From Clostridiales bacterium (lineage in GTDB: Bacteria > Bacillota > Clostridia > Lachnospirales > Lachnospiraceae): a DNA stretch of 41,064 nt. Of this stretch, positions 33,000-41,021 are shown piece after piece. Each line of letters begins with the position of its first letter. Within the stretch, counting starts at the first letter, position 1. Below the pieces are notes generated by a model that made no database searches, was not told where the DNA came from, and saw only the letters and a program-made list of their open reading frames with translations. The DNA is taken from assembly GCA_012839085.1 (NCBI GenBank), contig DUNZ01000144.1, positions 1 through 41,064 of the forward strand. Direction: 5' to 3'. Position numbers and translations under genes: made by a program.

Positions 33000-33140
33000 T
33001 TATTTTTTCTTCTTTTGAACTGAAGTATTCAGTAATTTACTTACTTCATCCCAGGATGATTTCAGTTGAAGAACTTTTCTATTAATTTTATAATTAGTGC
33101 CTGTCATTCTAGCTATCTGATGTTTCCATGATTTTTTCAT
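33000..33140 (-). CDS. Small basic protein, 46 aa, unknown function
   Basis: Starts with ATG 33140 after AGGTGAG (5-base gap) and ends with TAA at 33000-33002. The product starts MKKSWKHQIARMTGTNYK, contains Trp twice, and ends in a run of lysines (VQKKKK). It is strongly basic and has no membrane segment or Cys; nucleic-acid or ribosome contact is possible but speculative. It lies 88 bases downstream of trmB in the same direction and may share its transcript. I do not recognise a family. Confidence 0.55.
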   Translation of the reverse strand: MKKSWKHQIARMTGTNYKINRKVLQLKSSWDEVSKLLNTSVQKKKK

Positions 33141-33228
33141 GAGAACTCACCTATATACCTTTTTTACCATAGTATGAAAATACTTAAAAAATAACACCTT
33201 GTCTTTATGAAAAGGCTCTTTATACTCT

Positions 33229-33867
33229 TTAATTACGGTAAATGGTAAATCGATGGATTGGTTTTCCCTCTGCCACAAATTTTTCTTCATACTCTGTCAT
33301 TATATTTCCATCGAAATACTCACTCTTATGCAAATCATAGGTGATGTCTTTCATTTTCCATCCTGCCTCTTTAACTTCTTCCACTGAAAAATCAAATAAT
33401 TCCCGGTTATCCGTTTTAAAGACTACAAGACCATCTTTTTTAAGAAAATGATGATATCGATTTAAAAATTCCTTAGAAGTAAGTCTCCTTTTTGCATGTC
33501 TTTCTTTGGGCCAAGGATCAGAAAAATTGAGATAGATCCGCTCTATTTCCTCTACATCAAAAATATCATTGATATATTCCGCATCGTATCGGATGAAGTA
33601 TAGATTCTCTAATTCACATTCTTCCCTCTTTTGTAGGGCCCGCAAAAGAACACTGGAGTACTTTTCTATTCCAATATAGTTGATATTGGGATTTCTGATT
33701 GCCTGTTCCATAATGAATTTCCCTTTACCCATACCAATTTCGATATGAATAGGATTTTGATTGCCAAATAAGCTATGCCATTTTCCTTTATACTGTTTTG
33801 GCTCTTGTATCACAAATTCACTATTAGCAACCATTTCTTTGGAGCCTTTAATATTTCTTAGTCTCAT
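33229..33867 (-). CDS. trmB: tRNA (guanine46-N7)-methyltransferase TrmB
   Basis: A 212-aa SAM-dependent enzyme that makes m7G46 in tRNA. Signatures: IHIEIGMGKGKFIMEQA (SAM site, about 40-56), YIGIEKYSSVLLRAL, LNFSDPWPKERHAKRRLTS (catalytic and tRNA-binding region), and the C-terminal TEYEEKFVAEGKPIHR. The length is normal. Start: AAGGAG 9 bases before the ATG. Confidence 0.96.
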   Translation of the reverse strand: MRLRNIKGSKEMVANSEFVIQEPKQYKGKWHSLFGNQNPIHIEIGMGKGKFIMEQAIRNPNINYIGIEKYSSVLLRALQKREECELENLYFIRYDAEYINDIFDVEEIERIYLNFSDPWPKERHAKRRLTSKEFLNRYHHFLKKDGLVVFKTDNRELFDFSVEEVKEAGWKMKDITYDLHKSEYFDGNIMTEYEEKFVAEGKPIHRFTIYRN

Positions 33868-34249
33868 CTACTACTCTCCTTATATTAGCTTAGTTAAATG
33901 AATAAGATCATAACTAAGGATAGACCTTACTTTTATTTCATTCTTCTTGACTTATTTCAATAAATATATGTCCTATTTTTTTATTATATAAATATTGTTT
34001 CGAATAGTCAATTATCTGAAAAGCGAATATGTAATAGGAATTACTTCTTCTTTGTTTTTTGTAATATTTTTTTGTTATTTGTAAAAATACACCTAGAAAT
34101 ATGCTATATTTGTATTGTATGGAATCTTTAAGTAAAATTAATTACCAACTTGTACTATGTTTTGTTGTTTACACAGCATATTTTATATAGTAAAATAACT
34201 CATATAACATATAAAAATTCAATGTTAAAATATAAAGGAGGTTTATCCA
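33868..34249. other. Intergenic region between trmB and araA
   Basis: About 380 bases, very AT-rich. It holds the araA promoter, a TGTA-AAAA-TACA palindrome (34080-34091) and an ACTTGTAC half-site-like sequence near 34148. No gene is supported. Confidence 0.5.
34168..34196 (+). promoter_or_regulatory. Promoter candidate for araA
   Basis: TTTACA (34168-34173), 17 bases, TAAAAT (34191-34196). ACTTGTAC just upstream resembles half of an AraR-type operator; this is a weak match. Confidence 0.5.
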
Positions 34250-35728
34250 ATGTCAACATTAAAACGTTATGAATTTTGGTTTATTACCGGCTCCCAGCAT
34301 TTATATGGACCCGAAACTCTAAGACAAGTTGCTGAAAACTCTCAAGCTATTGTAAAGGGTTTAAATGATTCTACAAATATTCCATGTACTGTTGTTTATA
34401 AGCCTGTTGTAACAACACCGGATGAAATCACAAATATGATAAAGGAAGCAAATAAAGATGAAGCATGTATCGGTATTATTACCTGGATGCATACCTTCTC
34501 TCCTTCTAAGATGTGGATTACAGGATTGTCCTTGTTACAAAAACCATATTGCCACCTTCATACTCAATTCAATCGTTGCATTCCTAACGAAGAAATTGAT
34601 ATGGACTTTATGAATCTAAATCAGGCTGCCCATGGTGATAGAGAACATGGCTTTATCGGAACCAGAATGAGAATGCCTCGTAAAGTTATTGCTGGTTACT
34701 GGGAAGATGAAGATGTTCAGAGCAGACTTGGTAAATGGATGAGATCTGCTATCGGTGTACATGTAAGTAGAAATCTTAAGGTTATGAGATTTGGTGATAA
34801 TATGCGCCAAGTAGCTGTAACCGAAGGTGATAAGGTAGAAGTTCAGATGAAACTTGGATGGCAGGTTAATACTCACGCAGTAGGTGACCTGGTTAAGGAA
34901 ATCAATGCTGTAACAGATGCTCAAGTTGATGAATTAATAAAGGAATATCAAGAAAAATACCAAATTGCTACCGATAACCTAGAAGCAATTCGTTATCAAG
35001 CAAGAGAAGAAATTGCTATTAAGAAAATGCTTGATGAAAATGGCTGTGGTGCTTATACAAATACCTTTGAAGATCTACATGGTATGAAACAATTACCAGG
35101 TCTTGCAAGCCAGAGACTCATGGAAGCTGGTTATGGATACGGCGGCGAAGGCGATTGGAAAGTATCTGCCCTAACCCATATTATTAAACAAATGTCTGAA
35201 GGCTTAGAGGGCGGAACAACCTTCATGGAAGATTATACTTATGATCTAACTTTAGGAAATGAACTATCCCTTGGTGCTCATATGCTTGAAGTATGTCCTA
35301 CCATTGCTAGTGACAAGCCAAGAATTGAGGTTCATCCACTAGGAATCGGTGGAAAAGAAGATCCTGCTCGTCTTGTATTTGAAGGACGTCCTGGAGATGC
35401 TATCGTTGTATCCCTAATTGATATGGGTGGACGTTTACGTATGATCATTCAAGATATCGAATGTGTAGAACCTATTTATGAGATGCCTAATCTTCCAGTA
35501 GCACGGGTTATGTGGAAGGCAATGCCTGACCTTAAGACAGGTGCTGAGTGCTGGATCTACGCTGGTGGCGCTCATCATACCGTTCTAACCTATACTGTAA
35601 CTGCAGAGCAAATGATTGACTGGGCGGAAATGATGGATATTGAATATGTTCATATCAACAAAGATACTACCGTACAGAACTTAAAACAGCTCTTATTCTT
35701 ACAGGATATTGCTTGGAAACTTAAATAG
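34250..35728 (+). CDS. araA: L-arabinose isomerase
   Basis: A 492-aa enzyme converting L-arabinose to L-ribulose, Mn-dependent, cytoplasmic. Family signs: EFWFITGSQHLYGPETL at the N-terminus, WMHTFSPSKMWI (about 83-94), HTQFN, and the metal site region including GTTFMEDYTY (Glu) and HMLEVCPTI, with IYAGGAHHTVLT near the C-terminus. The length is typical. AraA is usually with araB (kinase) and araD (epimerase), but here it stands alone between terminators, so the rest of the pathway is elsewhere. Strong AAAGGAGG site. Confidence 0.97.
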   Translation: MSTLKRYEFWFITGSQHLYGPETLRQVAENSQAIVKGLNDSTNIPCTVVYKPVVTTPDEITNMIKEANKDEACIGIITWMHTFSPSKMWITGLSLLQKPYCHLHTQFNRCIPNEEIDMDFMNLNQAAHGDREHGFIGTRMRMPRKVIAGYWEDEDVQSRLGKWMRSAIGVHVSRNLKVMRFGDNMRQVAVTEGDKVEVQMKLGWQVNTHAVGDLVKEINAVTDAQVDELIKEYQEKYQIATDNLEAIRYQAREEIAIKKMLDENGCGAYTNTFEDLHGMKQLPGLASQRLMEAGYGYGGEGDWKVSALTHIIKQMSEGLEGGTTFMEDYTYDLTLGNELSLGAHMLEVCPTIASDKPRIEVHPLGIGGKEDPARLVFEGRPGDAIVVSLIDMGGRLRMIIQDIECVEPIYEMPNLPVARVMWKAMPDLKTGAECWIYAGGAHHTVLTYTVTAEQMIDWAEMMDIEYVHINKDTTVQNLKQLLFLQDIAWKLK

Positions 35729-35809
35729 CATAAAGTTTAGCTTTAGGCCTTTTGATAATAAAGTCCACTTTGCTAATAATTTTGATATGAAAATAAATAT
35801 ATAAATGTA

Positions 35810-35846
35810 AATGTGCCAGAATAAATCCATTTTGGCACATTGTTTT
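35810..35846 (+). terminator. Terminator between araA and the carboxypeptidase gene
   Basis: A 9-bp stem (AATGTGCCA with TGGCACATT) followed by GTTTT, about 80 bases after the araA stop and 23 bases before the next start. Confidence 0.65.
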
Positions 35847-35868
35847 AACGTGTTCTAGGAGGTTTTTT

Positions 35869-37305
35869 ATGAAGCAACAAAGGTTTGCTTTAATATGCTT
35901 AGTCTTAATGATTGTATTTCAATCATTCACAGTTGAAAAAGTACAAGCTACGGTAGATGATCAAACTTCCAAAGACTGGCCCCAAGGCCCAAAGGTATAT
36001 GCTGAGGCTGCAATCGTTATGGAGGCATCTACTGGCTTAATCCTATATGAAAAAAACATTCATGAAACTTACTATCCTGCCAGTATTACAAAAATACTGT
36101 CAGCTTTGATTGCAATAGAAAACTCCAGTATGGGAGAAATCGTTACCTTTTCTAGAGATGCTATATTTAAGGTGGATTTAGATAGTAGCCGTATTGGTAT
36201 TGATGTAGGTGAACAGCTAACCATGCAGCAATGTCTATATTCTATCTTATTGGAATCAGCCAATGAGGTGACTTATGCAACTGCGGAGCATATCGGTGGT
36301 AGTATTGAAGGCTTTGCTCAGATGATGAATGAAAGAGCCAAAAGTGTTGGCGCTCTTAATTCAAACTTTGTAAATCCCCATGGTTTACATGATGATAATC
36401 ATAAGACAACTGCTTATGATATGGCCCTAATTACAAGAGAAGCCATAAAAAATGAAACCTTCCGTAAAATCTTCAATACACGAACCTATAAAATACCTCC
36501 AACAAACATTCAACCGGAAACAAGATATTTGGCAAATCATCATCGTTTTGTACTAAAACAGGATTATTTTTATGACGACTGTATCGGCGGTAAAACTGGT
36601 TATACTAGTAAGGCAAGATATACTCTAGTCACGGTTGCAAAAAGAGGTGATTTGGAGTTAATTACTGTTATTATGAAGGATGACAGTTATGATCATCAGT
36701 ATCAAGATACCATAAAATTATTGGATTATGGTTTTGATAATTTCTCGATTTATCCCATCGCAGAATTAGAAAAATCCAATCGTATTGTTGAATCACCTAT
36801 GTTTACCAGATATAATGCTTTACTAAGTGAATCCAATTCACCGATTGTTACCGATGAAAACGGATATTTGGTCCTTCCAAATACTGCATCCTTTGAAGAC
36901 GCTGAAAAACAAGTTTCCTTTTACGATTCTTCAGAAATAAAAATGATGGAAGGGAAAAATGTCATCGGTAGAATCTCATACACATATCAGGATAAATATG
37001 TGGGAGGTGCCAATATCATTTACAATAATATCAAAACACCTACCCTTAATCTCATCCTGCCTGAGTTAGATTCTCCAGCATCCAATAATGGTAATGGTGA
37101 TCCTATGGAAGACTCTATTCATAAACCAAAAGGTTCTTCCTTACGGCCAATTATAATAAGTGTTACCATAGGTGTGCTTGTTTTATTTGTGGGACTTTAT
37201 TTTGTTTTGGTAGAACGACCTCGTTTAAAAAGAAGGAATGCTTATTATAGGAAAAGAGCTCTTCGCAGAAGAATGTATCAAGAAGATGATTTTTTAGATT
37301 TATAA
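35869..37305 (+). CDS. D-alanyl-D-alanine carboxypeptidase (DacF/PBP5 type)
   Basis: A 478-aa serine D,D-carboxypeptidase that trims peptidoglycan stem peptides outside the membrane. Signal peptide (about 1-27). The three active-site motifs are present: SITK (Ser72-Lys75), SAN (130-132) and KTG (242-244) in IGGKTGYTSKARYT. The C-terminus has a linker, a single membrane helix (about 428-448) and a basic cytoplasmic tail, unlike the amphipathic anchor of PBP5. DacF-type enzymes act on the spore cortex, but DacA/DacB-like roles are possible. Start: AGGAGG 6 bases before the ATG. Confidence 0.92.
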   Translation: MKQQRFALICLVLMIVFQSFTVEKVQATVDDQTSKDWPQGPKVYAEAAIVMEASTGLILYEKNIHETYYPASITKILSALIAIENSSMGEIVTFSRDAIFKVDLDSSRIGIDVGEQLTMQQCLYSILLESANEVTYATAEHIGGSIEGFAQMMNERAKSVGALNSNFVNPHGLHDDNHKTTAYDMALITREAIKNETFRKIFNTRTYKIPPTNIQPETRYLANHHRFVLKQDYFYDDCIGGKTGYTSKARYTLVTVAKRGDLELITVIMKDDSYDHQYQDTIKLLDYGFDNFSIYPIAELEKSNRIVESPMFTRYNALLSESNSPIVTDENGYLVLPNTASFEDAEKQVSFYDSSEIKMMEGKNVIGRISYTYQDKYVGGANIIYNNIKTPTLNLILPELDSPASNNGNGDPMEDSIHKPKGSSLRPIIISVTIGVLVLFVGLYFVLVERPRLKRRNAYYRKRALRRRMYQEDDFLDL

Positions 37306-37325
37306 TTTAAATAAATTATGTAAAT

Positions 37326-37362
37326 AAGGCAGTACAGATTTATATAATCTATGCTGCCTTTT
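37326..37362. terminator. Bidirectional terminator after the carboxypeptidase and PstS-like genes
   Basis: A stem with AAGGCAG/CTGCCTT ends and an inner AGATT/AATCT stem; a T-run follows on the right (CTTTTG) and a T-rich stretch on the minus strand. The two genes converge here. Confidence 0.7.
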
Positions 37363-37408
37363 GTATTGCCTGTTTTATGGTCTAGAATTTCCTTTTTTTA
37401 TTCTTAGA

Positions 37409-38380
37409 TTACTCCGCTGGTATCATTCCTAATCGATTAATGATTTCTTGTCCTTCCTCCGACTTTATAAATGTGAAAAACCCTTGTATCAAGTCCCCCT
37501 TAAGAGGAACATCCTTATCAGTTACCATAACCATAGGTCGAATCAGTAGATAAAAGCCTTGTTTCATATTTTCTACGGTAAGCTCTACATCCTCTATTGT
37601 CATAGTTAAAATTGTATCATCCATACTATTTCCTGCTACATATCCAATTGCGCCAGAAGTTGAGGCTACTTTTTCAATTACTTCCTCTGTTCCATTTAAC
37701 TCATAGGAATATTGAGATTTACCCCCTATTCCTAAGGTTTCTTCCAAAGTATCTCTTGTCCCTGATCCCTTTTCTCGACCAATTACTACAATAGCTTGAT
37801 CCTTACCCCCAACAGCACTCCAATTCTTTATCTCCCCAGTAAAGATCTTAACCAACTGATCAATTGTAAGGTTTTTAACTGAATTCTCTTTATCCGTAAT
37901 AATTGCAATCCCATCAATGGCAATAATGTTTTCTACGGCTCCTTGATTCTTTTCACTTTCACTTAATCTTCTAGATACATTACCAATATCTACGGATCCT
38001 AGCAACATCATTTCAATTCCTTTTTCAGACCCTGTAGCTTCCGTAGAAACTGTAACCTTGGGGTACTTATTCATAAATGCTTCTGATAAATCTTCAATTA
38101 GCTTTTCCATGGATGTGGAACCAGCCAAGCGGATGCTTCCCTCTAATGAACCGATATTTCCTAGATCATCAGACCCTTCATTTCCATTATTACTGGTATT
38201 ATTCTCACCTGTATTGTTATTTTCTTGGTCATTGGGCTCTTGTAGATCATTATTTGTATTTTCATTATTCTTATCTTGCTTATTCTCTTCTCTTCTACAT
38301 GAAACCAGTGTAGTTACTATAAATATTAGAATAAGTATGATATATCCTGTTTTTTTCACTTTTAACATCATCTTGCTCAC
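37409..38380 (-). CDS. PstS-like phosphate-binding lipoprotein
   Basis: A 323-aa lipoprotein. The signal peptide ends in TTLVSC (Cys28), then an Asn/Glu-rich linker (30-75), then a PstS-type binding domain: IRLAGSTSMEKLIEDLSEAF, VTVSTEATGSEKGIEMML, IGREKGSGTRDTLEETLG. The phosphate-contact SGTR motif is visible. PstS delivers phosphate to PstCAB, but no pstCAB or phoU gene lies here, so it may serve a remote transporter or act as a sensor (inference). The start may be GTG 38380 or ATG 38371 (MMLKVK); both have AGGAG or AGGTGA nearby. Confidence 0.85.
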   Translation of the reverse strand: MSKMMLKVKKTGYIILILIFIVTTLVSCRREENKQDKNNENTNNDLQEPNDQENNNTGENNTSNNGNEGSDDLGNIGSLEGSIRLAGSTSMEKLIEDLSEAFMNKYPKVTVSTEATGSEKGIEMMLLGSVDIGNVSRRLSESEKNQGAVENIIAIDGIAIITDKENSVKNLTIDQLVKIFTGEIKNWSAVGGKDQAIVVIGREKGSGTRDTLEETLGIGGKSQYSYELNGTEEVIEKVASTSGAIGYVAGNSMDDTILTMTIEDVELTVENMKQGFYLLIRPMVMVTDKDVPLKGDLIQGFFTFIKSEEGQEIINRLGMIPAE

Positions 38381-38510
38381 CTAACTCCTTTTTATTAAGT
38401 TAAATATTTGATTTTATAACTTGAAAAACTACCTATTGAGTATTATTTGTAATTAATTCAATCCTATACTAATAAATGGTAATAAAATCAATAAATGCAT
38501 ATTAACTTAA

Positions 38511-38536
38511 TAAAAAATGGACTGGTTTCCCAGTCC
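38511..38536 (-). terminator. Terminator of tRNA-Arg
   Basis: GGACTGG (38519-38525) and CCAGTCC (38530-38536) form a perfect 7-bp stem, followed on the minus strand by ATTTTTTATT. It lies 18 bases past the tRNA 3' end. Confidence 0.8.
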
Positions 38537-38553
38537 GATTTCAATTCTATATA

Positions 38554-38627
38554 CGTGCCTAGCGGGATTCGAACCCACGACCTTCCGCTTAGGAGGCGGA
38601 CGCTCTATCCTGCTGAGCTACAGGCAC
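38554..38627 (-). tRNA. tRNA-Arg (anticodon CCT)
   Basis: A 74-base cloverleaf on the minus strand, ending with discriminator G. Acceptor GTGCCTG pairs with TAGGCAC (one G·T), D-arm AGCTCAGCAGGATAGAGC, anticodon loop CTCCTAA (anticodon CCT, reads AGG), T-arm GTGGGTTCGAATCCCGC. CCA is not encoded. Confidence 0.95.
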
Positions 38628-38644
38628 ACGCACACAGCGTATAT

Positions 38645-38673
38645 ATTCTACTATTTTCTGCGTGCTAAGTCAA
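38645..38673 (-). promoter_or_regulatory. Promoter of tRNA-Arg
   Basis: On the minus strand TTGACT (38668-38673), 17 bases, TAGAAT (38645-38650), about 18 bases before the mature tRNA. Confidence 0.6.
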
Positions 38674-38740
38674 TAACTTTACCAAAGGAATTCTGTAAGA
38701 ATTTTAATCTCTCACAGTTATTAACTATATTCCTTAATAC

Positions 38741-39634
38741 TTATTCCTTAACTAAATCTGAAAAGGTAATATAACCCTGCATCCAAATATTACCTTTAAA
38801 TCTTCTGCCTACCATAGGTTCCCCTAAGAGATCCTTCTTATTAATACATACTCGAAATGTTATATCATTACATTTTAGTTGCATATCATAGAGTTCTTCC
38901 TTGGTAATTGAATTTACTATGATATTGCATTCTAAAATATTGGCTATGATACTATAATTATCAGATTCTGAACCGTAGGGAATGAAACATGTATCTACTA
39001 TAGAATATATGTCTTCTTTTTTAGCCCTACGAGACACCATAGCATAAGTATCAATATCATCTATCGTCAAGCTATCAATTGCTTCTTGATTTCCCTTTTT
39101 CGCCTCTGCAATAAGGTTATTTCTATGTTTTGTTTCAGCACTAATGTTTTTAACCTGTATTTCATCTTTCTCTATCGGTAGTAGGATTCTTCCCTCTAAA
39201 GATAAAGCAGCTAATGTAATAGGGAAAGGGGTATTGAAAGGCATATCCTGCCCTTTCTTCTCTAAATACTCTACTACATTTTGCAAATAAAAGATAAGTG
39301 AAACTCCTAATCTGTAATCATCGCACATTCCAGTATAAGCCTCAGAATCAACTCTTTTGTTAATTCCTACCTCTTCCCGTGTACTAATGTTTTGCCCTAC
39401 TAAATAAGGAAAATAGTGTTCCATATGAAATACATTCTTATCATCATACTCACCACGAAGTGTAATCCCTACACCCTCGGCAAATTCCTTGGAAATCTCA
39501 CATAAGTTAAGATTGCCTTTTAAGCTGATATTGCATTTTTTCGTATAATCTGAGGTTATAATATCAATTAGTTTTTGCAAATCCATTCTATTGTTAACTT
39601 CACTAAACCCGATTGCTCTTAAATAACTATGCAT
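38741..39634 (-). CDS. DUF3881-like protein
   Basis: A 297-aa soluble protein with no signal peptide or membrane segment. It begins MHSYLRAIGFSEVNNRMDL, which recalls the DUF3881 family of clostridia. Later parts include FHMEHYFPYLVGQN and DYRLGVSLIFYLQNVVEYL. The function is unknown; no catalytic motif is recognised. It lies 149 bases after the HD-GYP gene and has its own promoter candidate. Start: AGGTGAATTAGA before the ATG. Confidence 0.75.
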   Translation of the reverse strand: MHSYLRAIGFSEVNNRMDLQKLIDIITSDYTKKCNISLKGNLNLCEISKEFAEGVGITLRGEYDDKNVFHMEHYFPYLVGQNISTREEVGINKRVDSEAYTGMCDDYRLGVSLIFYLQNVVEYLEKKGQDMPFNTPFPITLAALSLEGRILLPIEKDEIQVKNISAETKHRNNLIAEAKKGNQEAIDSLTIDDIDTYAMVSRRAKKEDIYSIVDTCFIPYGSESDNYSIIANILECNIIVNSITKEELYDMQLKCNDITFRVCINKKDLLGEPMVGRRFKGNIWMQGYITFSDLVKE

Positions 39635-39734
39635 TCTAATTCACCTGCCATTCTAATTCGCTTTTTATGAAAATACTCCTAGTCGATATCATTTATATAT
39701 ATTACGTGTTTCTGGTTAATTTCATGTGATATTA

Positions 39735-39763
39735 TTTATATCATATTTTAATATGACTGGCAA
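39735..39763 (-). promoter_or_regulatory. Promoter candidate for the DUF3881-like gene
   Basis: On the minus strand TTGCCA (39758-39763), 17 bases, TATAAA (39735-39740). Confidence 0.5.
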
Positions 39764-39783
39764 GTGCTCATAAAATTCTACCT

Positions 39784-40848
39784 CTATTCTAATATAGAGT
39801 CCACAATAAATAGTGTTAATTCTTTCGTCAAATCTTTTACAATCCAATCCTCTGGATTCCTACCATTATTATCCCTAATAATGCGAATCACCGGTCTCGT
39901 TGGACATTTGGGGTTTTGTCTTAAGACGATTCCCATCTCCCTTTCATTGGTGATTACTATAGTTCCTGTAGGATAGGCTGCAACTGATTCAACAAAAACA
40001 TTTACCACATTGTAATCATATTTTACATCTGCTTGGCTTACGATGTAATCAATTACATCATGTACTTTCATCTTATTTGACATTATTCCGTAAACTCTAC
40101 TGTCAAATTCATCGCATACAGCAGCAATTCTACTACCTATTTTAATTTTATTACCCTTTAAATGAAAAGGATAACCCATGCCATCTAGTCTTTCATGATG
40201 ACTAATAATAATATCTTTTGCTGTTGGAGATAGCCATTCCATTTTCTCTATGGCAGAATAACCATATATGATATGCTTCTTTATTTCTTTTCGTTCTTCC
40301 TTAGAGCAAGTTTCCAACTTGATTCCACTATAGTCTACGTTTAAATATAACATACCAATATCATGTAATAAACATCCTATAGCAATATCACGTATTTTAG
40401 ATTTAGATAATTTTAGCTTAATGGCTAAAATTATAGATAATGCACAAACATTTAATGAATGGGAATAAATACAATCACTTTTACTTCTTATACTCGATAT
40501 ATTATAGATGACATTGCTATCTTTCATGACATCCGCAATTATATCATCTGCTACTTTTTTTATTTCTACTAATTCAATATCGTTATGATAAGTATAATTA
40601 TGTAATATATCCCTCAAGGATCCTTGAAATTGATCCATGATCTGAATTTCTAGGCTTTCTTGCAAACTAACCTCTCTTGCTAAATCGTCATTTACATATA
40701 AATATTCAATATCTAATTTTTTTAATCGATCTACATAATCCCTCTTAACTTTTGTTCCAGCAGGAATTAAGAGAAAACCATTGCTACTGATGATATCTCT
40801 TGCTAATAATTCATCACCTTTAATAGAATCAACCGAAATAATTCTCAC
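39784..40848 (-). CDS. HD-GYP domain protein, probable c-di-GMP phosphodiesterase
   Basis: A 354-aa protein. The N-terminal 110 residues form a small regulatory region of the type common in clostridial HD-GYP proteins (GDELLARDIISSNGFLLIPA). The HD-GYP domain (about 120-310) has His130, HDIG (162-165), HHERLDGMGYP (217-227) and later metal-binding residues, so it is likely active in hydrolysing c-di-GMP. One variant: HDIGM replaces the usual HDIGK. The start is GTG 40848, with AAAGGAG 6 bases upstream. A transposase gene begins about 170 bases upstream, on the other strand. Confidence 0.9.
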   Translation of the reverse strand: MRIISVDSIKGDELLARDIISSNGFLLIPAGTKVKRDYVDRLKKLDIEYLYVNDDLAREVSLQESLEIQIMDQFQGSLRDILHNYTYHNDIELVEIKKVADDIIADVMKDSNVIYNISSIRSKSDCIYSHSLNVCALSIILAIKLKLSKSKIRDIAIGCLLHDIGMLYLNVDYSGIKLETCSKEERKEIKKHIIYGYSAIEKMEWLSPTAKDIIISHHERLDGMGYPFHLKGNKIKIGSRIAAVCDEFDSRVYGIMSNKMKVHDVIDYIVSQADVKYDYNVVNVFVESVAAYPTGTIVITNEREMGIVLRQNPKCPTRPVIRIIRDNNGRNPEDWIVKDLTKELTLFIVDSILE

Positions 40849-40879
40849 AGTTTTCTCCTTTCATAATTAGTTCTAATTA

Positions 40880-40916
40880 GGCGTTTGCGAAACGCCATAG
40901 CCCGCATAAATACGGG
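40880..40916. repeat. Two adjacent hairpins between HD-GYP and transposase genes
   Basis: GGCGTTT-GCG-AAACGCC (40880-40896) is a perfect 7-bp stem. CCCG…CGGG (40901-40916) follows at once. GC-rich hairpins in AT-rich DNA beside a transposase start suggest the end region of an insertion sequence, but terminal repeats cannot be confirmed from one side. Confidence 0.5.
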
Positions 40917-40938
40917 ATATTTCTTTTAATAAAACACA

Positions 40939-41015
40939 ACAACTCCTCACTGATTTATGGTAAAATTGAGTTATCGACAACCAATTTAATACCCATACAC
41001 CAAGAAAGGAGTTGT
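40939..41015. repeat. Inverted repeat that can pair with the transposase ribosome binding site
   Basis: ACAACTCCT (40939-40947) and AGGAGTTGT (41007-41015) are perfect 9-bp complements. The right arm contains the AGGAG ribosome binding site of the ORF at 41022. Confidence 0.55.
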
Positions 41016-41021
41016 ACCTAT

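Noticed and set aside
34010-34035. Catabolite-repression (cre) site upstream of araA
   Set aside because: TGAAAAGCGAATATG is one base out of register with the consensus and is too weak to list.
34616-34924. Leftward 102-aa frame inside araA
   Set aside because: Antisense to strongly conserved araA codons; no start-site signal.
38517-38774. Rightward 85-aa frame over tRNA-Arg
   Set aside because: It translates the antisense of a tRNA and its terminator.
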